Shown here piece by piece: positions 25,427 through 35,147 of a stretch of DNA of 64,000 nucleotides (its first letter is position 1; each line of letters begins with the position of its first letter). The notes under the pieces were generated by a model that was given only the letters and a program-made list of their open reading frames with translations, did no database searches and was not told the DNA's origin. This stretch comes from CAUUCF01 sp963543695 (lineage in GTDB: Bacteria; Pseudomonadota; Gammaproteobacteria; UBA9339): the NCBI GenBank assembly GCA_963543695.1, contig CAUUCF010000004.1, positions 1 to 64,000 on the forward strand. Direction: 5' to 3'. The translations under genes and the position numbers were made by a program.

Positions 25427-26157
25427 ATTTTATTACTCAAATTTACCCATTCTACTACGCTTAATTCTTCAGGACGCTTATTTTGTTCTTCTACCGATAA
25501 GAACGCTCGATATTCCATTAAACTATTTTTTAACATTTTTCTACGAATATTAAAAGCTTGTCCGATTAATTGACTTAATAAGAGTTGATTATTAAGGGGA
25601 TAAGGTTTTAGTTTAGGTTCAGCAATTAAAAAAGTGGAGTTTACTTTTGGTGGAGGATAAAAAGCACTGGCCGGTAAATCAAAACTATCTTTAAAATCAA
25701 ATTTTAGTTGAAACAATATTGATAATTTGCCGAAAGCTTTAGTATTCGGCTGAGCTTTAATTCTATCGGCTACCTCTTTTTGTAACATGATTCCTAAACG
25801 ATCTATCCGATCTGCGATGGCTAAAAATTTAAACAATAAAGGCGTAGAAATATTATAAGGCAAATTTCCCGTAATAATTAAAGGGGCATTTAAAGTCGTA
25901 TAATCGAACTGCAAAGCATCTTCTGTATAAATCGTTAAATTTTTAAAGCGATTTTTTAATAGTGGGATTAAATCACGATCGATTTCAATCGCGATCATTT
26001 TATTCGTTTTTTTTAGTAAAAATTCCGTTAAATTACCGTTCCCTGGACCAATTTCTAATAATAATTGGTCTTTAATTTGTAATAATTCGCTTATTTTTTG
26101 TAAGGCACCACGATCTTGTAGAAAGTTTTGACCGAACCTTTTTTTAGGTTTAAACAT
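25405..26157 (-). CDS. rsmA: 16S rRNA adenine dimethyltransferase KsgA
   Basis: RsmA/KsgA (250 residues) dimethylates two adjacent adenines (A1518, A1519) near the 3' end of 16S rRNA. The opening KKRFGQNFLQD, the SAM-binding LEIGPGNGNLTEFL and the catalytic NLPYNIS are all in place. A C-terminal helical domain follows (FNIRRKMLKNSL). It overlaps psd by eight bases and obgE by 22 bases, so the genes are probably translated together. Confidence 0.96.
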   Translation of the reverse strand: MFKPKKRFGQNFLQDRGALQKISELLQIKDQLLLEIGPGNGNLTEFLLKKTNKMIAIEIDRDLIPLLKNRFKNLTIYTEDALQFDYTTLNAPLIITGNLPYNISTPLLFKFLAIADRIDRLGIMLQKEVADRIKAQPNTKAFGKLSILFQLKFDFKDSFDLPASAFYPPPKVNSTFLIAEPKLKPYPLNNQLLLSQLIGQAFNIRRKMLKNSLMEYRAFLSVEEQNKRPEELSVVEWVNLSNKICDLLTK

Positions 26158-26932
26158 TAATTTTTTGCCCCATTTTCACGTGCGTACCTAATTTTAAAGA
26201 AGTTGCAAAATTTTTAGGAAATAAGACGATCACCGTAGAGCCCAATTGGAAATGGCCAATTTCTTCTCCCTGTGCAAAACAAAATTGCGTTTCGTCGTAT
26301 GCAAAATGCGTTAATTTCGTAGCAAGTTCTGGTTGCCATTTCATTTGAATGCTCCCTACCCCTAAAGCCCCGACTAAAATGACCGCTATTTCTCCAAAAG
26401 GAGTGTTAAAATAAGCGATAATGCGTTCGTTTTTAGCAAAAATTTGCGGGGCATAATCAGTTAAAAAAGGGTTAACCGAAAAAAAACTCCCCGGTACGTA
26501 AGTCATGCTAGTTAATTTCCCTGCTACCGGTAAATGTACCCGGTGATAATCCCGTGGAGATAAATAAAAGCAAAAAAAACTTCGAAAAGGAGCATTTTTA
26601 ATTTCTTGCCTAGCTAGTAAAGCTTCTAGGGTAAAAGGTTTACGTTTAGCATTAATTAAAGTATTATTTTTTATTTCTCCCCATTGGTACAAAGTACCGT
26701 CCACTGGAGATAAAAAATCGTTAACGTTGGGGAAAATAGGACGTGCCTCTTGCTTTAAATGTCGCGTAAAAAAAGCATTAAAATTAGGGTATTGAGCAAC
26801 ATTTTCGATCACCGCTTCTTTCAAATCAACGTTATATAGTTTAATAAATTGTTTAATTAAAAAATTTTTGATTTGGGGAGTATTATTGTCAGCTAATTTC
26901 CCTAATATTCGGGATAAAAATTTTTGTAACAT
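26150..26932 (-). CDS. psd: Phosphatidylserine decarboxylase proenzyme
   Basis: Psd (260 residues) makes phosphatidylethanolamine from phosphatidylserine at the inner membrane. The self-cleavage site LGST is present, with Ser232 expected to become the pyruvoyl group. The SPVDGTLYQWG, FYLSPRDYHRVHLPVAG and GVGSIQMKW blocks belong to the family. It is the first gene of the leftward ten-gene run, 28 bases below a TATAAT -10 element. Its N-terminus is a little shorter than the 322-residue E. coli enzyme. Confidence 0.95.
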   Translation of the reverse strand: MLQKFLSRILGKLADNNTPQIKNFLIKQFIKLYNVDLKEAVIENVAQYPNFNAFFTRHLKQEARPIFPNVNDFLSPVDGTLYQWGEIKNNTLINAKRKPFTLEALLARQEIKNAPFRSFFCFYLSPRDYHRVHLPVAGKLTSMTYVPGSFFSVNPFLTDYAPQIFAKNERIIAYFNTPFGEIAVILVGALGVGSIQMKWQPELATKLTHFAYDETQFCFAQGEEIGHFQLGSTVIVLFPKNFATSLKLGTHVKMGQKINV

Positions 26933-26959
26933 ACATTAATCTACTTTAAAACCCTCCTT

Positions 26960-26987
26960 ATTATAATCCTAAAAAAACCAAAAGCAA
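26960..26987 (-). promoter_or_regulatory. Promoter for the psd-to-parE operon
   Basis: On the reverse strand TTGCTT (26987-26982), a 16-base spacer and a perfect TATAAT (26965-26960) lie upstream of psd. It is back-to-back with the promoter of the DMT transporter. Confidence 0.65.
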
Positions 26988-27045
26988 CAGCGATCTTTTT
27001 CGTCTCAAAGGATCGAAAAACAAAATAATAAGCTTTTAAGCTTGA

Positions 27046-27074
27046 TTGACAATTAATTACTATTTGCATATATT
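27046..27074 (+). promoter_or_regulatory. Consensus promoter for the DMT transporter gene
   Basis: TTGACA (27046-27051), exactly 17 bases, then TATATT (27069-27074). The TTG that could be read as an upstream start codon is the first half of this -35 element, which supports starting the gene at ATG 27109. Confidence 0.75.
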
Positions 27075-27108
27075 TCTGAAACGTCTTTTTAATGGTAATG
27101 AATTAGTT

Positions 27109-27969
27109 ATGTACGTAGGAATTTTATTAGGTATCGGCGCAGCTTTGGCGTATAGTTTAATGACTTTTAGTATGAAATTATTAAACGGGCAAGTCAACGG
27201 GACAATGGTTGTTTTTTTTCGTTTTTTAGTTAGTACTATTTGGGTTACTACCGTTTTAATTAATAAAAAAATTCATCACCATGCCGTCTCTTTAAAAACG
27301 CAACGTTTACCTCAATATTTAATACGCAGTATTGCTACCATTTGCTCAATGCTTTGTTTGCGACATTCACTAAAATTTGTGCCGTTAGCTAACGCTAACG
27401 TTTTAAATTTAACCTATACCCTCTTTATTCCGATTATTAGTTATTTAGTCTATCGTAACCGTACTAGTTTATTTGCCTGTTTTAACATTATTTTAGGTTT
27501 TATCGGAATCTTAATTATTTTAAATCCTAAACTTGACGCGTTCAATACGATGTCTTTCTTTTCTTTGTTTTCAGGTGTTTTTATCGCAATCTCTTTAGTA
27601 GCCGCCTCAGAAATAGCCAAATACGATTCGGTTTATACGATAATGGGTATACATTTTTGGCTCACTTTTGTATTAACCGGCATAATGGTAATCTTTCATT
27701 GGCAAAAATCTAACTTATTTACTTTAATCCTCCTAATCGTTTCGGGAATCATGGCAACTTTATACCAAGAATTGCTCACGAGAGGAATCAAACGGGTATC
27801 CATTCAATTGATTGCTCCTCTACAATATTGCGGGATCATCTTTAGCGGTGTTTTAGATTGGTTAGTATGGCATCATCAACCAAATTTATACTTCGTCATC
27901 GGTAGTTTAATTATTGCGTTATCTTGTTGCTTCCTTAGTCATTCCAAAGCGATTAAGGAACGTAGTTAA
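27109..27969 (+). CDS. EamA/DMT-family transporter
   Basis: A membrane protein of about 286 residues with roughly ten hydrophobic segments in two related EamA halves (first half MYVGILLGIGAALAYSLMTFSMKLL; second half SLFSGVFIAISLVAASEIAK). Members of the drug/metabolite transporter superfamily move metabolites, amino acids or SAM; the substrate cannot be inferred here. In intracellular bacteria such carriers often import host metabolites. The frame extends upstream to a TTG at 27046, but that lies inside the promoter. Confidence 0.85.
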   Translation: MYVGILLGIGAALAYSLMTFSMKLLNGQVNGTMVVFFRFLVSTIWVTTVLINKKIHHHAVSLKTQRLPQYLIRSIATICSMLCLRHSLKFVPLANANVLNLTYTLFIPIISYLVYRNRTSLFACFNIILGFIGILIILNPKLDAFNTMSFFSLFSGVFIAISLVAASEIAKYDSVYTIMGIHFWLTFVLTGIMVIFHWQKSNLFTLILLIVSGIMATLYQELLTRGIKRVSIQLIAPLQYCGIIFSGVLDWLVWHHQPNLYFVIGSLIIALSCCFLSHSKAIKERS

Positions 27970-27972
27970 ATC

Positions 27973-28000
27973 TTGTAGTATCTTCAAAAGATGGTATACT
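27973..28000 (+). promoter_or_regulatory. Promoter for cysS operon
   Basis: TTGTAG (27973-27978), a 16-base spacer, TATACT (27995-28000), placed 28 bases before the cysS start. Confidence 0.6.
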
Positions 28001-28028
28001 CAACGTCAGACTAGATTGATATAGATTT

Positions 28029-29441
28029 ATGCCGATTAAACTTTATAATTCGTTAACTAAACAGATAGAAACGTTTGTTCCGATTGTTAAAAATAAAGTT
28101 AATTTTTACGTATGCGGAGTAACCGTTTACGATTATTGCCATTTAGGACACGGTAGAATTTTTGTAGTTTTCGATCTTCTATACCGGTTATTTAAATTTT
28201 TAGGTTTTGAAGTTAATTACGTACGTAACGTTACCGATATCGACGATAAAATCATTCAAAAAGCTAACGCGTTAAAAGTACCTTATACCGTTATTGCTGA
28301 ACAATTTTACACGTCCATGTTAGCCGACGAAAAAGCTTTAAACGTCATCCCCCCTACCCTAGTACCTAAAGCTAGTGAGCATATTAACGAAATGATTACA
28401 TTTATTAATGCTTTAATTAACCAAGGTTACGCTTACGTTAATGAAGGAGACGTTTATTATCGGGTAAAAAATTATAAATCTTACGGTACGTTAGCGCACC
28501 AAACCCTAGATCATTTATTAACTGGAGTAAGGATTAGTCCTTTAGAAAAAAAAGAATATCCGTTAGACTTCGTTTTGTGGAAAAAAAGTAAACCCAACGA
28601 ACCAGCTTGGCAATCCCCTTGGGGCTTAGGGCGACCGGGATGGCATATCGAATGTTCCGCAATGGCTAATCAATATTTAGGCCATCATTTTGATTTACAC
28701 GGTGGCGGAATGGATTTATTGTTCCCTCATCACCAAAACGAATTAGCTCAAACGGAAGCATTAACGCATGAACCTCTGGCTAATTATTGGATGCACGTCG
28801 GTTTTGTGCAATATAAACAAGAAAAAATGTCTAAATCGCTAGGTAATTTCTTTACCTTACGTGATTTATTAAAAGATTTCAGCGGTGAAACGTTACGTTA
28901 TTTTTATTTGACGAGCCATTATCAAAACCCGATTAATTTCAGTCACGAGAACATTTTAATGGCCGAAAATAGTTTACGTAATCTATATTTAGCCCTTAAA
29001 GATTTTGAAGGGACAAGTACGTCTACATCGATCTCAGAACAAATGCGACAGCATCGTTTTTACCAACAATTTTTCACGGCCCTTAAAGATAATTTAAATA
29101 CTCCCCTCTGCTTATCGATTTTATTTGAATTAGTACACGTTATTCACCAAGCGCGCCTTGCTAAACAAGTAAAATCGTTAAATTTTTATCAAACTTTATT
29201 ATATTTTTTAGGTCAACAATTAGGTCTTTTGAATATGCCTACTAAAGCTTTTTTAAAATCAGGCATAGATAACCAACAAGTAGAAGCTTTAATCCAACAA
29301 CGCTTAAAAGCTAAACAAAACAAAGATTGGCAAGCTGCAGATCAAATTAGAAACCAGTTAAAACAACAAGGGGTTATTTTAGAAGATGTAGCTTCAAACC
29401 AAACAGAATGGTATTTATTAAGAACAGGTAATGGACAATAA
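28029..29441 (+). CDS. cysS: Cysteinyl-tRNA synthetase
   Basis: Class I synthetase of 470 residues that charges tRNA-Cys. The zinc/active-site opening FYVCGVTVYDYCHLGHGRIFV contains the HIGH-equivalent HLGH, and KMSKSLGN is the KMSKS loop. PGWHIECSAMA supplies further zinc ligands. The helical C-terminal domain follows. It overlaps rnhA by 11 bases and begins the cysS-rnhA-dnaQ-pepN-lpxH run. Confidence 0.97.
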   Translation: MPIKLYNSLTKQIETFVPIVKNKVNFYVCGVTVYDYCHLGHGRIFVVFDLLYRLFKFLGFEVNYVRNVTDIDDKIIQKANALKVPYTVIAEQFYTSMLADEKALNVIPPTLVPKASEHINEMITFINALINQGYAYVNEGDVYYRVKNYKSYGTLAHQTLDHLLTGVRISPLEKKEYPLDFVLWKKSKPNEPAWQSPWGLGRPGWHIECSAMANQYLGHHFDLHGGGMDLLFPHHQNELAQTEALTHEPLANYWMHVGFVQYKQEKMSKSLGNFFTLRDLLKDFSGETLRYFYLTSHYQNPINFSHENILMAENSLRNLYLALKDFEGTSTSTSISEQMRQHRFYQQFFTALKDNLNTPLCLSILFELVHVIHQARLAKQVKSLNFYQTLLYFLGQQLGLLNMPTKAFLKSGIDNQQVEALIQQRLKAKQNKDWQAADQIRNQLKQQGVILEDVASNQTEWYLLRTGNGQ

Positions 29442-29871
29442 AGTTTACATTTATACGGACGGAGCATGCAAAGGCAACCCTGGTGTGGGGGGTTGGGGAG
29501 CAATTATACGTTATCAACAAACGGAAAAACGTTTATGCGGTGTTCAATCGGTCACTACTAATAATCAAATGGAATTAACGGCGGTTATTCAAGCGTTAAG
29601 TGCTTTGAAACGCTCATGTAACGTCCTTTTAACTACCGATTCCCAATACGTTAAAAACGGAATTACTACTTGGCTCGATAATTGGAAAAGAAACCATTGG
29701 CGTAATACTCATAAGCAACCAATTAAAAATATTGAGCTTTGGCAACAACTAGACCGTCTCTTGCAGTTTCACCAAGTAGAGTGTTTATGGGTTAAAGGAC
29801 ATGCAGGTCATCCAGAAAATGAAATCGCCGATCAATTAGCTAATCAAGCTATTACACAATACGTTAATTAA
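29431..29871 (+). CDS. rnhA: Ribonuclease HI
   Basis: RNase HI (146 residues) cuts the RNA strand of RNA-DNA hybrids. All catalytic acids are visible: YTDGACKGNPG (Asp), NQMELTAVIQAL (Glu), LTTDSQYV (Asp) and NEIADQLAN (Asp). The basic handle segment NWKRNHWRNTHKQPIKN is kept. It is followed four bases later by dnaQ, the same pairing as in E. coli, where the two genes are divergent rather than in one line. Confidence 0.97.
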   Translation: MDNKVYIYTDGACKGNPGVGGWGAIIRYQQTEKRLCGVQSVTTNNQMELTAVIQALSALKRSCNVLLTTDSQYVKNGITTWLDNWKRNHWRNTHKQPIKNIELWQQLDRLLQFHQVECLWVKGHAGHPENEIADQLANQAITQYVN

Positions 29872-29875
29872 AATT

Positions 29876-30562
29876 ATGTTAAAACAAATTGCATTAGATA
29901 CAGAAACCACCGGATTATCTTATGAAAACGGGGATCGATTAATCGAAATTGGTTTAGTAGAAATGGTTGACCGTAAATTTACCGGTAGAACTTTACATTA
30001 TTATTTTAATCCGGAACGTTCCGTCAGTAGCGGTGCTGAAGCAGTTCATCACCTAAACGACCAATTTTTAGCGGATAAACCTTTATTTCATACGGTCATT
30101 CCAGAACTAATTGCTTTTATCGAAGGGAGCGAGTTAATTATTCATAACGCTAAATTCGATACGGGCTTTATCAATTTTGAATTGAATAAAGCAGGGCATC
30201 CAAAAACTTTAGAAAATTACGCTACCGTTACCGATACTTTAATGATGGCAAGACAAAAATTTCCAGGGCAACGTAATACTTTAGATGCTTTATGTAAACG
30301 TTTTAACGTTAGTTTATCCAGTCGAGAAAACGGACACGGTGCTTTAATTGATGCACAACTATTAGCTAAAATGTATTTAGCGATGACTGGAGGACAAATG
30401 AAAATTAGCGATGCCAGTATTTATGAAACCGTTAGCTCTAAAAATAAAAAAAAGGAAATCATCCATACCCCTATACTCTACGCTGATAATTCAGAAATAC
30501 AGCAACATCAACAATTTTTACAACGAGTTTTAACTAATGCTTTGTGGAACCATGAAAACTAA
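29876..30562 (+). CDS. dnaQ: DNA polymerase III epsilon subunit (3'-5' exonuclease)
   Basis: The proofreading exonuclease of the replicative polymerase, 228 residues. The DEDDh motifs are complete: ALDTETTGLSYENGDRLIEIG (Exo I), IIHNAKFDTGFINFEL (Exo II) and HGALIDAQLLAKMYLAMTGGQ (Exo III). A short C-terminal region would contact the alpha subunit. Its end overlaps the pepN frame by 11 bases when pepN starts at 30552. Confidence 0.96.
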   Translation: MLKQIALDTETTGLSYENGDRLIEIGLVEMVDRKFTGRTLHYYFNPERSVSSGAEAVHHLNDQFLADKPLFHTVIPELIAFIEGSELIIHNAKFDTGFINFELNKAGHPKTLENYATVTDTLMMARQKFPGQRNTLDALCKRFNVSLSSRENGHGALIDAQLLAKMYLAMTGGQMKISDASIYETVSSKNKKKEIIHTPILYADNSEIQQHQQFLQRVLTNALWNHEN

Positions 30563-33077
30563 AAAATATACTTATTTAAAAGACTATACACCTTCTAATT
30601 ATTTAATTCCAGAAACGTTTCTAGAATTTGACTTATATCCAGAACGAACCGTCGTCAGTAGTCGTTTACATATCATCCGTCAAAATTACGAAAAAAATGA
30701 TCATTTAATCCTAAACGGGGAAAATCTAGAACTATTAGAAGTAACGTTAAATAATGAACCCGTCCCATACCGTTTAACGGAACAATATTTAATGATTATC
30801 AATCCACCAGAGGACTTTACGTTATCTATCAAAGTAGCAATTAATCCTCAGAAGAATTTAACGGGTCTTGGTCTATATTTAAGTAATGGCATCTATTGCA
30901 CTCAAAATGAACCGCATGGTTTTAGGACTATTACTTACCATTTAGACCGTCCTGACGTTTTAATTAAATTTAGCGTATTAATTCATGCTCCTTCTGAATT
31001 TACGGTAGTAGCCTCTAACGGTAACTTAATTAAACATAGCGTAGATTCTAGACAACATTTTTTATGGGAAGATCCGTTTCCTAAATCTGTTTACTTGTTT
31101 GCTTTAGTAGCGGGTAAATTAGCAACTTTAACCGAATCTTACGTTAATAGTAGACAACAAGAGGTGTGCTTAAAAATACATGCTGCCGAAAATCAAATTA
31201 ATGCCTGCCACACTGCTTTAACTTTTTTAAAACAAGCCATGCGTTGGGACGAAGAAGTTTTTGGTTTATTTTACGATTTAAACTTATACCAAATCGTAGC
31301 TGTAGACGATTTTAACTTTGGAGCCATGGAAAATAAAAGTCTCAACCTTTTTAATAGTAAATTACTTTTATTAGATCCCGATTTAGCTACGGACGATGAT
31401 TATCGTCGCGTAGCTAGTACAGTGGCACACGAATATTTCCACAACTGGACCGGTAATCGAGTCACTTTACGAAATTGGTTTCAAATCGGTTTAAAAGAAG
31501 GTTTAACCACTTTACGAGAACAAATGTTCATGGAAGATTTGTACGGTCAAGATTACAACCGCATTGAAGCTATCCAATATTTAATCAATTATCAATTTCC
31601 CGAAGATAGTGAACGCTTAGCCCACCCTATTCAACCGAAACGCTATCAAAGCATAGATAATTTTTATACTCATACGGTTTACGAAAAAAGTAGCGAAGTG
31701 TTTCGTATTTTAATTAACCGCTTTGGCCGTCAAGTTTTTATTCGTATTTTGAGCAAATTTATTCAGCAATTCGACGGACAATGTGCTTCGTTACAAGATT
31801 TTTTTAGAGTTGCTTCTTTAGTGACTGAAGAAAATTTAGATTACTTTTTCGACACTTGGTATCGTCAAAAAGGTTTAGTAGAGGTTAAGGTTCTTGAAAA
31901 AACTACTCCCTTACAACATCAAATTACTTTAAAACAAGTACATCTTAAAAAAAACAAGCACACGGAAATTTTTTTAGACTTTTTTGCGGTTAATTTAACG
32001 AATAAGCAAATTTTCAAAGATCACGTACTTTTAAATAAACAAAAAAAGATTTTGAAACTCAAAAAAGCACCACGCGACCTCATTTGGTCTCCGGGAACTA
32101 GTAGTTTTTCTTCTCCAGTCAAAATTACTTTACAAAATGATGCTTTTTGGGAAAAGGTGTCCCCTACTTCGATCCCTGATTTGTTTCAAAAATTGTCGGT
32201 ATATAATCTTTGGCAAATTACCCAAGAGTTGATTAAACGTAGTATTTATCATCCAGATCAATTTACCGATTTACTGTTAGCCGCATTTTCTACTTTATTG
32301 GCTGATCATCAAACCTTACCGTTGAATTTTATTTTTCCTACTTTAAAAAGTTTAGTATTAGAACCAGGTCAGACTTTAACGTTAGCCAATTTATACGAAC
32401 ATTTAAAAAAGATCAAACGAACCGTTGCTAACCATTTTATTGATTTATGGCCTCAATTATATGCTCATTTTGAAGTGACGAGCGAATACCAATTTAACGA
32501 AACTGCTTTTTTAAAGCGTAAGATGAAACATTTAATTTTACAATTTTGGTTACAATCGGATCATCCGCCTTACGATTTAGCGCTCCATAATTTACAAAAG
32601 AGTAATAATTTTACAGACCGTTATAATGCCCTATCAGCTTTAGTAAGCAGCCATTATCCCGATATTCTGAATTTGTTGGACCAATTAAATTGGGCAAAGA
32701 ACAAAGAACTTTATAATAAATGGCTAAGTATGAACGCTCTTCTAGATCTCTCGTCAATTCTAGAACGGCTTAACCGTATCGTTTGTTCGCAAGATTTTAA
32801 AATGACCAATCCTAATAATTTATATTCGTTACTCCATTGTTTTGGCACGCAAAATTTATTTAGATTCCACCGTCAAGAAGTTTATGCCTGGTATAGTCAA
32901 TTAATTTTACGTATTGAAAGTTTTAATCCTAGTGTAGCCGCTACTTTAACGCAAAACTTAATTCTCACAAAAGGTCTTGACCCACAAACTTTACAAGCCC
33001 AAAAAGAACAATTAACGTTTTTACACCAACAAGCTTCCAGTAATAATGTGTTAGAAATCGTTAATAAAGGAATTTAA
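30552..33077 (+). CDS. pepN: Aminopeptidase N
   Basis: M1-family zinc aminopeptidase of about 841 residues that trims N-terminal residues from peptides in the cytoplasm. GAMENKSLN is the substrate-binding loop, and H293-E-Y-F-H297-NWTGNR is the zinc/catalytic site. The N-terminal signature TQNEPHGFRTITYHLDRPDVL is typical of proteobacterial PepN. I prefer ATG 30552 (MKTKKYTYLKDYTPSNYLI), which matches the family N-terminus; an ATG 15 bases earlier is in frame. It ends one base before lpxH. Confidence 0.95.
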   Translation: MKTKKYTYLKDYTPSNYLIPETFLEFDLYPERTVVSSRLHIIRQNYEKNDHLILNGENLELLEVTLNNEPVPYRLTEQYLMIINPPEDFTLSIKVAINPQKNLTGLGLYLSNGIYCTQNEPHGFRTITYHLDRPDVLIKFSVLIHAPSEFTVVASNGNLIKHSVDSRQHFLWEDPFPKSVYLFALVAGKLATLTESYVNSRQQEVCLKIHAAENQINACHTALTFLKQAMRWDEEVFGLFYDLNLYQIVAVDDFNFGAMENKSLNLFNSKLLLLDPDLATDDDYRRVASTVAHEYFHNWTGNRVTLRNWFQIGLKEGLTTLREQMFMEDLYGQDYNRIEAIQYLINYQFPEDSERLAHPIQPKRYQSIDNFYTHTVYEKSSEVFRILINRFGRQVFIRILSKFIQQFDGQCASLQDFFRVASLVTEENLDYFFDTWYRQKGLVEVKVLEKTTPLQHQITLKQVHLKKNKHTEIFLDFFAVNLTNKQIFKDHVLLNKQKKILKLKKAPRDLIWSPGTSSFSSPVKITLQNDAFWEKVSPTSIPDLFQKLSVYNLWQITQELIKRSIYHPDQFTDLLLAAFSTLLADHQTLPLNFIFPTLKSLVLEPGQTLTLANLYEHLKKIKRTVANHFIDLWPQLYAHFEVTSEYQFNETAFLKRKMKHLILQFWLQSDHPPYDLALHNLQKSNNFTDRYNALSALVSSHYPDILNLLDQLNWAKNKELYNKWLSMNALLDLSSILERLNRIVCSQDFKMTNPNNLYSLLHCFGTQNLFRFHRQEVYAWYSQLILRIESFNPSVAATLTQNLILTKGLDPQTLQAQKEQLTFLHQQASSNNVLEIVNKGI

Positions 33078-33785
33078 ATGAACTTTGTTTGGTTTATAGC
33101 TGATTTACATTTAGGACCGTTAACGAAACCACTGTTAAATCAGTTTATTAACTTGTTAAATGATTTACCGTCCAATTTAAGTGCAATTTATATTCTAGGT
33201 GATTTATTTTACCTTTGGTACGGTGATGACAATAACGAAGAATACTTAGTACCTATTAAACGCGCTTTACAAAACGCTACGAGTAAAATTCATGTTTACC
33301 TCGTTAGAGGTAACCGTGATTTCTTATTAGGTCAACAATTTGCCAAAGAAACGGGTATTCAATATCTAGAAGATCCATCCTTTATTACCCTTTTCCAGCA
33401 ACCAATTTTAGTAACTCACGGTGACTTGTTATATAGCAGTTCCGTTTATTTATTGATTCGCAAAAAATTAAGAAATCATCAATTAATCACGTGGTTCAAA
33501 AAAATACCTTTGCAAGGTAGAAAATTACTAACCCATGGAATTAAACGATTATTCCGTTTATTTAAAGGTCAAAAAAAACCTATTCTTCTAAACCAATTTC
33601 AATTAGCAGATTGGTTAAAAAGATATCCCGTTCCTAAATACATTATTGCCGGTCACATTCATCAAAAACGTCAGGAAGTAATTGAGAATACAACGATCAT
33701 TACTTTAAACGATTGGCAAAAAAATCAACAACAAATTTTAGAATGGTACGAAAACCATACTTGGCAGTTTAAAAATATCAATTAA
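33078..33785 (+). CDS. lpxH: UDP-2,3-diacylglucosamine pyrophosphatase
   Basis: LpxH (235 residues) is a calcineurin-like phosphoesterase that makes lipid X in the lipid A pathway. The metal motifs FIADLHLG, YILGDLFYLWYGDD, VRGNRDFLLG, VTHGDLLYS and IIAGHIHQKR are present in order. It is the last gene of the cysS run. Together with the arn genes it shows that this organism builds and decorates lipid A. Confidence 0.94.
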   Translation: MNFVWFIADLHLGPLTKPLLNQFINLLNDLPSNLSAIYILGDLFYLWYGDDNNEEYLVPIKRALQNATSKIHVYLVRGNRDFLLGQQFAKETGIQYLEDPSFITLFQQPILVTHGDLLYSSSVYLLIRKKLRNHQLITWFKKIPLQGRKLLTHGIKRLFRLFKGQKKPILLNQFQLADWLKRYPVPKYIIAGHIHQKRQEVIENTTIITLNDWQKNQQQILEWYENHTWQFKNIN

Positions 33786-34166
33786 ATTAAAATAGTTAAA
33801 AACTAAATATTCGCTTTTCGATCAAAATTAAAATCGCGTAAAATTTTATATCAAAATTTAATAAAATGATAATTATGTTCATTTTTAACGTATTTGAAAT
33901 AATTTACAAAAAATTAAGAATCTTTTTTGATTTTTTAATCAAAAAATAATTACCGTTTTGTTTATTTAAATTTACTATAAATATTTTAGGGTAAATTTAA
34001 AAAAAATTACATTTTATAAAAATATCGTAAAAAATACTAAGTTTTTTTTTATATTTAAGAAATAAATAAAGGAAAAATTTAAAAAAACTTTAAAAAAAAA
34101 CAAAAAAAATATTGCATTTTAGAATTAAATGATTATAGAATGGCGTTGTTTATAAAATTTTAATTA
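33786..34166. other. Very AT-rich gene-free stretch before the methyltransferase pair
   Basis: About 380 bases with no credible reading frame. An inverted repeat TTTTTTGATT / AATCAAAAAA (33923-33946) with a four-base loop lies inside and could end transcription from lpxH. Long A and T runs fill 34010-34110. A promoter-like element close to the downstream gene is listed separately. Confidence 0.5.
34112..34139 (+). promoter_or_regulatory. Promoter for the FkbM methyltransferase pair
   Basis: TTGCAT (34112-34117), 16 bases, TATAGA (34134-34139), about 30 bases before the first methyltransferase start. Confidence 0.5.
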
Positions 34167-34172
34167 ATGTAT

Positions 34173-35105
34173 ATGCAAAATAATATTACAATAGAACAAG
34201 ATAAAAACTACTTAATCGATACTTTAAATAAAGCAGGTATTTATATTAAATTCGATGAAGAACAAGAGTTAGTATATTTAAATAACTTCGTAATTAGTTA
34301 TTTAAGTAAAACAGCAGTAGTACAAAATATAACTTCTTTGTTATTAGACTTTCACTATTATTTTCAAGCAGATACGGATAGACCGTTAATTTTAGACGTA
34401 GGTAGTGAAGTAGGAACAAGCATCATCTTTTTTAAGATTTTATACCCTAATGCTAGAATTATTGCTTTCGAACCTCATCCATTAGCGTACAAAAAAATTA
34501 TAGAAAACGTCACGCGTAATAACCTTACGGACGTCAAAGTAATTAATGCAGCAGTTGCTAAAGAAGAAGGAGAAACTTTCTTATACGGTGACGCAAACTA
34601 CGTTAATGGAGAATGTAACGTTTTAGGTTGTTCGGTCATTGAAACTTGGGGGCAGCAACGACCATTTTATGATACTATGCCGATCAAATCGGTCCAGTTG
34701 TCTCAATATATTAATGAACCTATTGATTTATTAAAATTAGACGTAGAAGGTGCAGAGTACGGAGTATTTGAAAATTTAGAACAACAAAATAAATTTCAGT
34801 ATATTAAAAATTTAGTGATGGAAATACATCAGTGGGACAATACTTCGACAGAAGGATTATTAAAAACTTTAAAAGATAATCATTTTATCGATGTGGGTAT
34901 TATTGGATTATCGAATCATGCGAATTTTCCAGAAGATAAACAAGCATGGCTTAAAAAACACGATATTAAAATATCCATTTTAAAAGCTAATAAAGTTGTC
35001 GATAAAGTCGATATTTGTTCTAATGATTTATTGTTGAAAAAATTATTTTACGTAAATTGTTTTAACAAATATTTATTTCCACCTAAAATAACTCAAAATT
35101 TTTAA
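34173..35105 (+). CDS. FkbM-type SAM-dependent methyltransferase
   Basis: A protein of about 310 residues with a Rossmann-type methyltransferase core of the FkbM family: LDVGSEVGTSIIFFK (SAM loop), IAFEPHPLAYKK and LLKLDVEGAEYGVFENLE. An extra N-terminal segment of about 65 residues (LIDTLNKAGIYIKF, VYLNNFVISYLS) is shared with the next gene and is not part of the usual core. About half of the residues match the N-terminal 290 of the downstream fusion, so the two are tandem duplicates. FkbM enzymes O-methylate sugars or small molecules; the substrate is unknown. I start at the second ATG, which aligns with the paralogue; an ATG at 34167 is also possible. Confidence 0.85.
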   Translation: MQNNITIEQDKNYLIDTLNKAGIYIKFDEEQELVYLNNFVISYLSKTAVVQNITSLLLDFHYYFQADTDRPLILDVGSEVGTSIIFFKILYPNARIIAFEPHPLAYKKIIENVTRNNLTDVKVINAAVAKEEGETFLYGDANYVNGECNVLGCSVIETWGQQRPFYDTMPIKSVQLSQYINEPIDLLKLDVEGAEYGVFENLEQQNKFQYIKNLVMEIHQWDNTSTEGLLKTLKDNHFIDVGIIGLSNHANFPEDKQAWLKKHDIKISILKANKVVDKVDICSNDLLLKKLFYVNCFNKYLFPPKITQNF

Positions 35106-35147
35106 ATGATTTATAATATATAATATAAAGTTAGCGAGGATTTTAGT

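Noticed and set aside
27046..27108. Upstream TTG start for the DMT transporter
   Set aside because: The TTG is part of a consensus -35 element with a matching -10, and the added residues are unlike transporter N-termini.
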